Shown here piece after piece: positions 18,484 to 26,205 of a DNA stretch of 64,000 bases (positions are counted from its first letter, which is position 1; the number at the start of each line of letters is the position of its first letter). The DNA is taken from contig JAOPXD010000056.1 in NCBI GenBank assembly GCA_025965315.1, positions 1 through 64,000 on the forward strand, given 5' to 3'. The notes under the pieces are model-generated. The model made no database searches. It saw only the letters and a list, made by a program, of their open reading frames with translations, and was not told the DNA's origin. Source of the DNA: Marmoricola sp. (GTDB lineage: Bacteria; Actinomycetota; Actinomycetes; Propionibacteriales; Nocardioidaceae). A program made the translations under genes and the position numbers.

Positions 18484-19692
18484 TCAGACTCCGACCAGCT
18501 CGGCCGGGTTGCGCACCGGCAACCCGAGCAGGCGGCGAGCGTTGTCGCCCATGAAGTCACGGGCGCGCTTCTCGTCCATCTCCTCGGCGTAGCTGTAGAT
18601 GCCGCGCGGTTCGGTCAGGCCTTCGGGGTGCGGGAAGTCCGAGCCGAACATGACCCTGTCCCAGCCGACGGTCTTGACGACGTCCTCGACCGAGCCCTCC
18701 CAGAAGGGGCTGATCCAGATGTTGCGGCGGAAGACGTCCAGCGGGTGCTCCGGGAACGCCTGGGGCATCTTCCCGTACGTCGCGTCGAAGTCGTCGAAGA
18801 GCGGCTTGAGCCACGAGCTGCCGTTCTCGACGCTCGCGATCCGCAGCTTCGGGAACCGGGTAAGGGTGCCGTGGCAGATCAGGCTGGTGATCATGTCGGT
18901 GATCTCGCGGTGACCGAGCGTGACCCAGCGGAAGGCGCTCATCTCGGTGAAGTTGTTCGTCGACGGCGGTTCCCACTGGTTGATGTAGCTGTCCAGGGGA
19001 GGCTGGCTCGCGTGCAGGATCACCGGGATGCCGGCTGCCTCGACGTCACGCCAGAACGGGTCGAACTCCGGCAGCGCCGGCGAGCGCCAGCCTCGGAGCC
19101 CGAAGACCGGCGACGGCTTGATCAGGATGGCGCGAGCGCCGTTCTCCAGGACGTAGGCAAGCTCGCGCTGGGCTTCCTCGAGGATGCCCATGTTGATCAC
19201 CGGGGTCATGAACAACCGGTTCTCGTGGGTGAAGCCCCAGTGCTGGAGCATCCACTGGTTCAGGGCATGGATGATCGACACGGTCAGGTCGGGGTCCTCG
19301 GCCGAGGAAGCCTCGACCAGGTTCGCCAGGGTCGGGTAGACCAGCGCCTCGTCGACTCCCTGCTCGTCGAGGGCCTTGATCCGCGGCTCGGGCGAACGGA
19401 AGGCGGGCATCGCATCGATCGGGGTCCCGGTCATCTCGCGCAACGACTGGCCCTCGGTGTTCTGGCCGGAGAAGAACTTCTCCCAGGCGCCAGGAGCAGC
19501 GACCCGGTCGAACGTCGGGTTGGGGATGTACTCGGTGATCTTGTTGTTGATCGCGATCCTGGTGGCCTTGCCGACCTGGACGTACTGGACCGCGCGCTGG
19601 TAGCGCTCCGGGAGGAACTGTGTCAGTGCCTCGGGAGTCTCGTACATGTGAGAGTCGGCATCGAAGATCGGTGCGTCGGTGAACTGAGTCAC
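18484..19692 (-). CDS. Amidohydrolase family 2 (PF04909-type) metal-dependent hydrolase
   Basis: A 402-residue TIM-barrel hydrolase that opens with the family signature FDADSHMYE, carries PVILHAS, and ends with the metal-site segment MFGSDFPHPEG near residue 365. Members of this family act as hydrolases or decarboxylases on cyclic or aromatic acids; many in actinobacterial lipid clusters have no known role. It is the first gene of a four-gene minus-strand operon (hydrolase, ACAD, Rieske oxygenase, thioesterase). A promoter-like pair (TTGACA, 18 bases, TAGGGT) lies upstream, with its -35 box inside the operator at 19745. Confidence 0.87.
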   Translation of the reverse strand: MTQFTDAPIFDADSHMYETPEALTQFLPERYQRAVQYVQVGKATRIAINNKITEYIPNPTFDRVAAPGAWEKFFSGQNTEGQSLREMTGTPIDAMPAFRSPEPRIKALDEQGVDEALVYPTLANLVEASSAEDPDLTVSIIHALNQWMLQHWGFTHENRLFMTPVINMGILEEAQRELAYVLENGARAILIKPSPVFGLRGWRSPALPEFDPFWRDVEAAGIPVILHASQPPLDSYINQWEPPSTNNFTEMSAFRWVTLGHREITDMITSLICHGTLTRFPKLRIASVENGSSWLKPLFDDFDATYGKMPQAFPEHPLDVFRRNIWISPFWEGSVEDVVKTVGWDRVMFGSDFPHPEGLTEPRGIYSYAEEMDEKRARDFMGDNARRLLGLPVRNPAELVGV

Positions 19693-19730
19693 GACCGTCC
19701 CCTTTCGGCTTGGTTGGATTCGGTAAATCG

Positions 19731-19760
19731 ACCCTAATCCCGGCTTGACGAAAGTGTCAA
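19731..19760 (-). promoter_or_regulatory. Promoter of the 19692 operon with overlapping operator
   Basis: On the minus strand TTGACA (19755-19760), an 18-base spacer and TAGGGT (19731-19736) form a sigma70-like promoter ahead of the amidohydrolase start. The -35 box is part of the perfect operator copy at 19745-19760, so a bound repressor would block polymerase. Confidence 0.5.
19745..19760. promoter_or_regulatory. Island operator, copy 1 (TTGAC-GAAAGT-GTCAA)
   Basis: Perfect match to the repeated 16-bp site TTGACGAAAGTGTCAA. It lies in the divergent region between the tetR gene at 19898 and the amidohydrolase operon starting at 19692. Confidence 0.75.
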
Positions 19761-19812
19761 GTAATTCGCCTGCCTGACCTCATCCGGCTATCTCTGACGG
19801 TCAGTGAGGCAC

Positions 19813-19828
19813 TAGACGATCTCGTCAA
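19813..19828. promoter_or_regulatory. Island operator, copy 2 (TAGAC-GATCTC-GTCAA)
   Basis: One mismatch from TTGAC-N6-GTCAA in the half-sites. It lies 70 bases upstream of the tetR start, next to a possible -10 box (TAAAGT, 19830-19835), so it probably mediates autoregulation. Confidence 0.65.
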
Positions 19829-19897
19829 GTAAAGTGGGATCGTCGGCCTGCTCGCCACCTTTGGGAAGGCCAGAAAGATCTTTGGAGGTCCCCGCAG

Positions 19898-20521
19898 ATG
19901 ACAGCCAAACTCGACGAGCTCGACCCCGAGAGCGAGCTCGGAGCGCGGGCGATCAAGACACGCGAAGCGATCCTCGAGGCGTCGCGCAAGCTCTTCCTCG
20001 AGCGCGGCTACGCGGGCACGCGGGTCAACAACATCACCGACGCGTGCGGTATCTCCCGGGCCGGGTTCTACACGTACTTCAAGGACAAGCACGAGGTCGT
20101 CAACCTGCTCGGGAAAACGACGTACGAAGAGATCCTGAAGGTGATCGGCCTGTGGGAGGAGATCCCGAACCCCTGCACACTCGACGACGTCCGTAAATGG
20201 GTCGACGCCTACTTCACCTTCATGAACGTGCACGGAGCCTTCATCATCTCCGCCGCCCAGGCAGCCCCGATGGACGAGGAGTTCCGCGCCGCGTCGCGTC
20301 GGATGCAGATGCGGGTCGCTTTCCTGCTCGGGGTCTCGCTGCGCAGCCGGCAGGCCGAGCCGACCGATGCTCCCGAGGCACTCGGCCTGGCCACCCAAGC
20401 CCTGCTGGACCGGTCGTGGTTCTACGGCCACGTCCAGCAGCTGCCTGTCGACGACGCGGACATGATGAACACGGTCGCAGTGACCATCATGTCGATGCTC
20501 GTTGCGAAACCGACTTCCTGA
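19898..20521 (+). CDS. TetR-family transcriptional regulator, candidate master repressor of the island
   Basis: A 207-residue regulator. Residues about 20-66 form the TetR helix-turn-helix (KTREAILEASRKLFLERGYA, then ITDACGISRAGFYTYFKDKH). The C-terminal ligand domain is hydrophobic and helical with no close named relative that I recognise. It is flanked by copies of the 16-bp palindrome at 19745, 19813 and 20518. Since TetR regulators usually bind their own promoter region, this protein is the best candidate for the factor that binds all eleven sites. A CoA thioester or the free acid is a likely inducer by analogy with KstR2-type regulators; this is inference. Confidence 0.88.
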   Translation: MTAKLDELDPESELGARAIKTREAILEASRKLFLERGYAGTRVNNITDACGISRAGFYTYFKDKHEVVNLLGKTTYEEILKVIGLWEEIPNPCTLDDVRKWVDAYFTFMNVHGAFIISAAQAAPMDEEFRAASRRMQMRVAFLLGVSLRSRQAEPTDAPEALGLATQALLDRSWFYGHVQQLPVDDADMMNTVAVTIMSMLVAKPTS

Positions 20522-20533
20522 CACTTTCGTCAA
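20518..20533. promoter_or_regulatory. Island operator, copy 3, between convergent genes
   Basis: CTGAC-ACTTTC-GTCAA; in reverse complement it is TTGACGAAAGTGTCAG, one base from the consensus. It spans the tetR stop codon and the 13-base gap before the stop of the convergent SDR gene. No start codon is near, so its role, if any, is not a simple promoter block. Confidence 0.6.
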
Positions 20534-20534
20534 T

Positions 20535-21305
20535 TCACCGGGGTCCGAAGCGCTGTCCGCCGTCGAGCCGGATCGTCTCGCCGTTCAGGTACCCGTTGGT
20601 CAGCGCGTAGACCGCGAGCGAGCCGAACTCCTCGGGATGTCCGAGCCGCTTCGGGAACGGCACCGCCGCGCCGAACTTCGCGATCATCTCCTCGCCGACC
20701 GACTCCATGATCGGCGTCCGCATCGTTCCCGGCGCGATGCAGACCACCCGGACGCCGACCGAGCTGAGGTCGCGGGCAGCGACGATCGTGAGCCCTGCGA
20801 CGCCGGCTTTGGCAGCTGCGTACGCGCTCTGACCGATCTGCCCCTCGTACGCCGCGATGCTCGCGGTCGTCACGATCGCGCCGCGGGCACCGTCCTCGTC
20901 GGGCTCGGTGGTGGCGATCGCGGCTGCGGCGAGGCGCAGCACGTTGTAGGTGCCGGTGAGGTACAGGTCGATGGTCTTGGTGAAGCCCTTCAGCGTGGCC
21001 GGCGTCCCGTCCTTGCCGACGATCTTCTCGGCGACGCCCCAGCCACCGTGCGCGGTGACGGCGTACCGCAGCGTGCTTAGCTCCTGCGCAGCGGCGATCG
21101 CGCCACCCACCGCCTCGTCGTCGAGGACGTCGGTACGGACGTAGCGGACCGCGTCCCCCAGCTCGGCCGCAAGCTTCTCGCCCTTCTCGTCGGAGAGGTC
21201 GGCAATGACCACGTACGCGCCGGCGTCGACCAGCTGACGGACGACGGCCTCGCCGAGGCCTCCTGCACCACCGGTCACGATCGCTGAGCTGTTCGCGAGT
21301 TCCAT
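20535..21305 (-). CDS. SDR-family 3-hydroxyacyl-CoA dehydrogenase (HSD10-like)
   Basis: A 256-residue short-chain dehydrogenase. The NAD site is VTGGAGGLGEAVV near residue 10, the catalytic set is Ser in TTASIAAYEGQ and Tyr-x3-Lys in SAYAAAKAG, and the segment YLTGTYNVLRLAA is typical of type-10 17-beta-hydroxysteroid/3-hydroxyacyl-CoA dehydrogenases. It would oxidise a 3-hydroxyacyl-CoA or ring hydroxyl with NAD+. ATG 21305 shares a base with the stop of the CoA ligase gene (TGATG). It is the last of eight genes transcribed from 28327. Confidence 0.88.
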   Translation of the reverse strand: MELANSSAIVTGGAGGLGEAVVRQLVDAGAYVVIADLSDEKGEKLAAELGDAVRYVRTDVLDDEAVGGAIAAAQELSTLRYAVTAHGGWGVAEKIVGKDGTPATLKGFTKTIDLYLTGTYNVLRLAAAAIATTEPDEDGARGAIVTTASIAAYEGQIGQSAYAAAKAGVAGLTIVAARDLSSVGVRVVCIAPGTMRTPIMESVGEEMIAKFGAAVPFPKRLGHPEEFGSLAVYALTNGYLNGETIRLDGGQRFGPR

Positions 21306-22885
21306 CAGTCTTGCCTTTCGTCGGTTCGTGGGGAGCTGAAGCGGTCGCGCAGCTCGGATTTGGCAACCTTCGCCAGCCCGGTGCGTGGGAGCGAGCCCAC
21401 GATCTCGAGACGTTCGGGGAACTTCTGCCGCATCAGGCCCGCGCGGTCGAGGTGGGCGACGAGGTCGGGCAGGGCGGGGGGAGCGCCCGGGTCGGACGGC
21501 GTGACGATTGCGCAGACGAGCTCCCCTCGCTCTCCGTCGGGAACGCCGATGACGGCGACCTCGGCAACGGCGGGATGCGTGGCGAGCAGCTCTTCGATCT
21601 CCTGCGGTGCGATGTTCTCGCCCTTGCGGTTGATGATGTCCTTGAGCCGTCCGACGACCTCGACGTGGCCGGACGGGTACAGCAGGCCGAGGTCCCCGGT
21701 GCGGAACCAACCGTCGGCGGTGAACGCCTTCTGGGTCTCGGTCGGGTCGGTGTAGCCGCGGCACACCGCCCAACCGGAGACCTGGATCTCGCCGAGCACT
21801 CCTGACGGGCAGGCCTGCCCGCTCGGATCCAGGATGCGCACGGTGTTCCCCGGGATCACGCGGCCGTCGGTCGCAGCCAGCACCGCTGGGTCGTCGGTCG
21901 GATCGGCGACCGCGATCATCGGGACCTCGGTCATCCCGTAGTCGTGGGCCAGCACAGCGCCGAGCTCGTCGCGGACCGCACCGAACATCTCCGGCGGGCA
22001 CGCCGCTCCTCCGCCCTTCAGAGTCCTCAGCCCGGGCACCAACTTCTCGGGAGCGACGGCACGCGCCATCGTCAGCAGAGCGCTGTAGAACGCCGGGGCC
22101 CCGCCGGTCGTGGTCACCCCGAAACGGCGGTAGTCGGCGGTGGCCCGATCAGGCACGAAGGCCTCCTGGACCAGGACCGGGTACCCGCCCGCCAGCGCAG
22201 CGATCAGGTAGACGACACCGCCGATGTGCGCGACCGGGAATCCCATCGCAGCGACTTCGCCGGGTTGCTCGCCCAGCCTGCCTCCGCCAGCGAACGCCGT
22301 CGCGGCTGCCAGCAGTGTGCCGTCGGTGTGCCGGGCACCCTTCGGCGCTCCGGTCGAGCCCGAGGTGAAGTAGATCCACGCGACGGTCTCAGGATCAGCG
22401 TTCGACCCGGCATCGAAGCTCGCGCCCGGGTCGGCCTCCGGAGCGTCATGTCCGATCTCGATGACGTGCGCACCGGGGGCGTCGGCCGCGATCCCGGCAG
22501 CCATCGCGCCGTAGTCGAAGCCTTGCCAGGCCCCTGGCACCAGGTAGTACTCCGCGCGCGACGTCGCCAGAGCGACAGCGACCTCCCTGGTCCGGTACTG
22601 CGTGATCATCGGCGCCTGGACGGCGTCGAGCCGACGCAGGGCGGCCAGGACCAGAAGGGCGCTGATCCGGGTGGGGAGCTGCCAGGACACGCGGCTTCCC
22701 CGGCCGATGCCTTCAGCAGCCAGCGCTGCTGCCACCCGTTCAGCCCGATCGGCGAACTCGCGGCACGTGACGGTCGTCCCGGACTCGTCGACCAGCAGCG
22801 GAGCGTCCGGAGTGGTGCGCGCCCGCAGCGCGATCAGGTCATCGAGGGTGCGGGCCCCGATCATCCACGGCCACGGGCCCGTCAC
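21305..22885 (-). CDS. Acyl-CoA synthetase (AMP-forming)
   Basis: A 526-residue ANL-superfamily ligase. The phosphate-binding loop is YFTSGSTGAPKG, followed by YGMTE, the hinge motif WFRTGDLG and GRLKDIINRKGENI, with the C-terminal catalytic Lys in PRTGLAKVAKSEL. It activates a carboxylic acid to its CoA thioester. GTG 22885 overlaps the MaoC stop (GTGA). Placement in an operon with hydratase, retro-aldolase-like and thiolase genes suggests a substrate acid with a degradable side chain. Confidence 0.9.
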   Translation of the reverse strand: MTGPWPWMIGARTLDDLIALRARTTPDAPLLVDESGTTVTCREFADRAERVAAALAAEGIGRGSRVSWQLPTRISALLVLAALRRLDAVQAPMITQYRTREVAVALATSRAEYYLVPGAWQGFDYGAMAAGIAADAPGAHVIEIGHDAPEADPGASFDAGSNADPETVAWIYFTSGSTGAPKGARHTDGTLLAAATAFAGGGRLGEQPGEVAAMGFPVAHIGGVVYLIAALAGGYPVLVQEAFVPDRATADYRRFGVTTTGGAPAFYSALLTMARAVAPEKLVPGLRTLKGGGAACPPEMFGAVRDELGAVLAHDYGMTEVPMIAVADPTDDPAVLAATDGRVIPGNTVRILDPSGQACPSGVLGEIQVSGWAVCRGYTDPTETQKAFTADGWFRTGDLGLLYPSGHVEVVGRLKDIINRKGENIAPQEIEELLATHPAVAEVAVIGVPDGERGELVCAIVTPSDPGAPPALPDLVAHLDRAGLMRQKFPERLEIVGSLPRTGLAKVAKSELRDRFSSPRTDERQD

Positions 22886-23397
22886 GACGAGTCCGCGAAG
22901 TAGTAACGGGCGACCAGGTCGGCCACACAGGCCGGCTTCTCCTCGCCGTCGACCTCGATCGTCGTCCGGGTGACGATCTGGACCGCAGCGTCACCGATCC
23001 GTTCGAGTCCGACCATCGTCGCCCGGGCCCGGACCCGCGATCCGGCTCGCACCGGAGCCGGGAACCGGACCTTGTTCAGGCCGTAGTTCACGCCCATCGT
23101 CACACCCTCGACACGACGGAGCCGGTTCACGAGGTACGGCACCAGCGAGAGGGTCAGGAACCCGTGCGCCACCGTCGCTCCGTACGGCCCGGTCGCAGCC
23201 CGCTCCGGATCGACGTGGATCCACTGGTGGTCCAAGGTGTCCTCGGCGAAGCCGTCGATCCTGGACTGGTCGACCACGAACCACTCCGTCGGCCCTAGCT
23301 CGTCACCGACCGCCGCCTCGAGAGCGGCCAACCCGGCGTAGACCGTCGCGTGCGCCGGCGTACTGCTCGGGTCGGTCAGATCTATCTGGGCACTCAT
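22882..23397 (-). CDS. MaoC-like (R)-enoyl-CoA hydratase
   Basis: A 171-residue hotdog-fold protein. It contains the hydratase-2 motif, with the catalytic pair in EDTLDHQWIHVDPERA (Asp and His) and the following GPYGATVAHGFLTLSL. It adds water to a 2-enoyl-CoA in the cytoplasm. Its neighbours are an Ltp2-like gene and a DUF35 protein. In steroid side-chain degradation a MaoC-type hydratase (ChsH1/ChsH2) passes its product to Ltp2, so this gene probably supplies the 3-hydroxyacyl-CoA for retro-aldol cleavage. Unlike ChsH1/ChsH2, this is a single complete hydratase-type domain. Confidence 0.88.
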   Translation of the reverse strand: MSAQIDLTDPSSTPAHATVYAGLAALEAAVGDELGPTEWFVVDQSRIDGFAEDTLDHQWIHVDPERAATGPYGATVAHGFLTLSLVPYLVNRLRRVEGVTMGVNYGLNKVRFPAPVRAGSRVRARATMVGLERIGDAAVQIVTRTTIEVDGEEKPACVADLVARYYFADSS

Positions 23398-23410
23398 CGA
23401 GCCTCCTGAA

Positions 23411-24598
23411 TCAGTGCGTACTCAGCAACAGGGCACCGGCGACAGGACCGCCGCCGACGCCGACGGCAGCGACCTCGGCGCCCGCGACCTGACGCTCGCC
23501 GGCCGAGCCCCACAGCTGGATGCACGCCTCGTGGAGCAGACCCATCCCGTGCAGTCGGCCGCCGGACAGCTGGCCACCGGCGGTGTTCAGCGGGAGGTCA
23601 CCGTCCAGAGCGATCCGGGACCCGTCCTCGATGAACGCCCCGACCTTGCCGTGCTCGCAGAAGCCGAGAGCATCGAGCCACTGCACAGTCAGGAAGCTGA
23701 ATCCGTCGTACAGCTGGGCGACGTCGACGTCGCTCGGCCGCAACGAGGTCCGCTCCCACAAGGTCGCGGCCGCGTCGTGGGCGGCCATCGTGGTCAGATC
23801 GATCCGCTGGTCCCAGGTCGCTCGTTCGAACATCCCGGTGCCGACCGACTCGATCGTCAGCGGATGCCTCGGCAACCCGGCGGCAGCGTCGCGCCCGGAG
23901 ACGATGACCGCCGTTGCGCCGTCGCACGGGATGTCGCAGTCGTAGAGACTGAGCGGCTCGGAGATCATCCGGCTCGCGAGGTAGTCGTCCATGGTGAGCG
24001 GGTCCCGGAACACGGCATCGGGATTGAAGCCCGCGTTGCGGCGAGCGTTGATCGCGATCTGGCCGAGCTGTTCGCGGGTCAGACCGTGCTCGTACATGTA
24101 CCGCTGTGCCGGCAGGGCCAGCCAGTTCGCCGGGGAGAGCGCGCCGAACGGGGCGGTGTACTCGAGGTGCTCGGGCAGCTCGCCCTCCGGGGTCAGCACC
24201 GAAGCGCGGTTGCCACCTGCCTGCGCTGTCGACTCCCACACCGACCGGAAGACCAGCACGTGGTTGGCGAGTCCGAGCGCGACTGCCATCGCCGCCTCGA
24301 TGACCGGGCCGATCTGGGCCGCGGTCTCCATCCCGCTCATGTACCACCGGGACCGCAGGCCCAGGGCGTTGCGGACGTCATGGACCCCGGCACCGGTGAA
24401 GCCCGGCGACGGGGCCATCGGACCGGGGTAGCTGGCGATCCCGTCGATGTCGTCCGGGGTCAACCCGGCGTCGGCGATCGCCCGCAAGGACGCTTCGAGC
24501 GTGAGGTCGAGTCCGGACCGCATCAGCTTGCGACCGACCTGGGACATCCCCGCGCCGGTGATCACCGAGCGACCTTCGAACGGTCCTCCGCGGCTCAT
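23411..24598 (-). CDS. Ltp2-like thiolase-fold retro-aldolase
   Basis: A 395-residue thiolase-superfamily protein without the nucleophilic Cys: the corresponding loop reads SGMETAAQIGP. The segment LYDGFSFLTVQWLDALGF has Tyr where thiolases have the HDxF His, and the C-terminal part (NTAGGQLSGGRLHGMG, HEACIQLWG) matches Ltp2, the aldolase that cleaves propionyl-CoA from the steroid side chain together with the DUF35 domain of ChsH2. The overlapping upstream gene (24595) encodes just such a DUF35 partner. The product is probably a ketone plus acetyl- or propionyl-CoA. The steroid identity of the substrate is not proven. Confidence 0.87.
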   Translation of the reverse strand: MSRGGPFEGRSVITGAGMSQVGRKLMRSGLDLTLEASLRAIADAGLTPDDIDGIASYPGPMAPSPGFTGAGVHDVRNALGLRSRWYMSGMETAAQIGPVIEAAMAVALGLANHVLVFRSVWESTAQAGGNRASVLTPEGELPEHLEYTAPFGALSPANWLALPAQRYMYEHGLTREQLGQIAINARRNAGFNPDAVFRDPLTMDDYLASRMISEPLSLYDCDIPCDGATAVIVSGRDAAAGLPRHPLTIESVGTGMFERATWDQRIDLTTMAAHDAAATLWERTSLRPSDVDVAQLYDGFSFLTVQWLDALGFCEHGKVGAFIEDGSRIALDGDLPLNTAGGQLSGGRLHGMGLLHEACIQLWGSAGERQVAGAEVAAVGVGGGPVAGALLLSTH

Positions 24599-25041
24599 GC
24601 CCGAGCCCGCTCGGGGCGGAACAGCGGCAACCAGACCTCGGTGTCGCCGGGTGCCGGCCAGTGCTCGAAGAACACCTCGACCCGGTCACCGATCCGGACT
24701 GCTTCCGGGTCGACGTCGACGAGCTGGCTGAAGATCCGGACGTCCCGGTCCTCGTCGAGCTCGACCAGGACGATCACGTACGGCGGTGGCATCGTCGGCA
24801 GCCACGGCTGCCGGTTGATCGTGTACGTCGCCACCACGCCCCTGCCGGAGACCGGCTCGGGAGCGACGTCCCGGCTGCGACAGCGGAAGCAGGCCGGTGC
24901 CGGCGGGTGGAAGAAGTGGCCGCAGTCGTGACACCGGTAGATCAGCAGCTCGCCGCGTTCGCCGCCTGACCAGAACGCTCGGGACTCGGCGCTCGGGCTG
25001 GGCGTGAGCCTGAACTCAGGCCGCTCGTAGGTGTCGGTCAC
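24595..25041 (-). CDS. Zn-ribbon/OB-fold (DUF35) protein, partner of the Ltp2-like aldolase
   Basis: A 148-residue protein. A rubredoxin-like zinc ribbon is formed by Cys37-x2-Cys40 and Cys51-x2-Cys54, followed by an OB fold (GRGVVATYTINRQPWL, then YVIVLVELDED). This is the ChsH2 C-terminal type that binds Ltp2. The start is GTG at 25041, three bases after the thiolase stop, and the stop overlaps the Ltp2-like ATG. Complex formation with the product of 23411 is inferred from the known Ltp2-ChsH2 complex. Confidence 0.87.
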   Translation of the reverse strand: MTDTYERPEFRLTPSPSAESRAFWSGGERGELLIYRCHDCGHFFHPPAPACFRCRSRDVAPEPVSGRGVVATYTINRQPWLPTMPPPYVIVLVELDEDRDVRIFSQLVDVDPEAVRIGDRVEVFFEHWPAPGDTEVWLPLFRPERARA

Positions 25042-25044
25042 AGA

Positions 25045-26205
25045 TCAATCCTTCTGGTTGCCGAGGATCGTCACAGCCGCTACCGCGGTGGGGCCACCGA
25101 TGTTGTGGGCAAGGCCGATCCTTGCCCCGTCGACCTGATTGTTGCCGTCGCCGCGCAGCTGCTCGAACAGCTCGACGCATTGCGCGACCCCGGTGGCGCC
25201 CGGCGGGTGGCCCTTGGCCTTGAGACCGCCGCTGACGTTGACCGGCATCGAGCCGCCGAAGGTGGTCGCTCCGGACTCCACGAGCTTGTAGGCCTCGAAC
25301 CGCTCGGCGAAGCCCAGGTCCTCGTAGCTGATCAGCTCGACAGCCGAGAAGCAGTCGTGAACCTCGGCCACGTCGACGTCTGCGGCGGTGATGCCGGCCA
25401 TCGCGTAGGCAGCCTTCGCCGCCCTCACCGTCGGCGGGAAGGTGGTCATGTCCTGCTTGTGCTGGTGCATCACCCTGTCCATCCCGAGACCCACGCCCCG
25501 GACCCAGACCGGGTTGTCGGTGTAGCGGTCGACGACGTCCTCGGAGACCAGCAGCAGCGCCGCGGCTCCGTCGCTCTGCGGGGTGCAGTCGTAGAGCCCG
25601 AACGGCGCCACCACCATCGGAGCGTTCAGGACCTGCTCGATGGTGATCTCGAACCGCAGCTGTGCCTTCGGGTTGGTCAGCGCGTGCTTGTGGTTCTTCA
25701 CCGCGACCATCGCCATGTGCTCGCGGGTCGCGGGCGACTCGTACAGGTAACGGGCTGCGTGCAGCGCGAAGTTCGCCGGCGCGACCAGGCCGAGCGGGTA
25801 GTCCCAGGCCATGTCGCGGGTCAGGCTGGCCCACTCCCAGAAGGTGCTGCGCGCCGATGATTCGCGGACCTTGTCGGCGCCGACGACCAGAGCCACGTCG
25901 ACCGCCCCGGAGCCGACGGCGTACGTCGCGTTCCGCACCGCGTCGTTCCCGGTGGCGCAGGCGTTCTCGACCCGGGTCACCGGGATGTCGAGCAGACCGC
26001 ACGAGTCGGCCAGGATCCCCGAAGGGAACCCGTCACTGGTGGTGAGCTCGCCGAACCAGGCGGCCTGGATGTCGTCCCGGTCCAGGCCCTTGTCCACGTG
26101 GGAGGCCATCTCGGAGACGGCCATCGGCACGAGCTCCTTGATGCCGAGGTCGAAGTGCTCCTTGAACACGGTCATCCCTGCGCCCACGATTGCCACGCGC
26201 TTCAT
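25045..26205 (-). CDS. Thiolase-family acetyl-CoA acetyltransferase
   Basis: A 386-residue thiolase of the SCP2/lipid-transfer type. The nucleophile is Cys83 in ENACATGNDAV; HDCFS and GHPPGATG supply the other catalytic residues, so it should be active in thiolytic cleavage of a 3-ketoacyl-CoA. ATG 26205 overlaps the stop of the upstream fusion gene (ATGA). Its genetic coupling to a Cys-less thiolase-like/DUF35 fusion suggests that the two proteins form a complex, as thiolases of this type often need a DUF35 partner. Confidence 0.88.
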   Translation of the reverse strand: MKRVAIVGAGMTVFKEHFDLGIKELVPMAVSEMASHVDKGLDRDDIQAAWFGELTTSDGFPSGILADSCGLLDIPVTRVENACATGNDAVRNATYAVGSGAVDVALVVGADKVRESSARSTFWEWASLTRDMAWDYPLGLVAPANFALHAARYLYESPATREHMAMVAVKNHKHALTNPKAQLRFEITIEQVLNAPMVVAPFGLYDCTPQSDGAAALLLVSEDVVDRYTDNPVWVRGVGLGMDRVMHQHKQDMTTFPPTVRAAKAAYAMAGITAADVDVAEVHDCFSAVELISYEDLGFAERFEAYKLVESGATTFGGSMPVNVSGGLKAKGHPPGATGVAQCVELFEQLRGDGNNQVDGARIGLAHNIGGPTAVAAVTILGNQKD

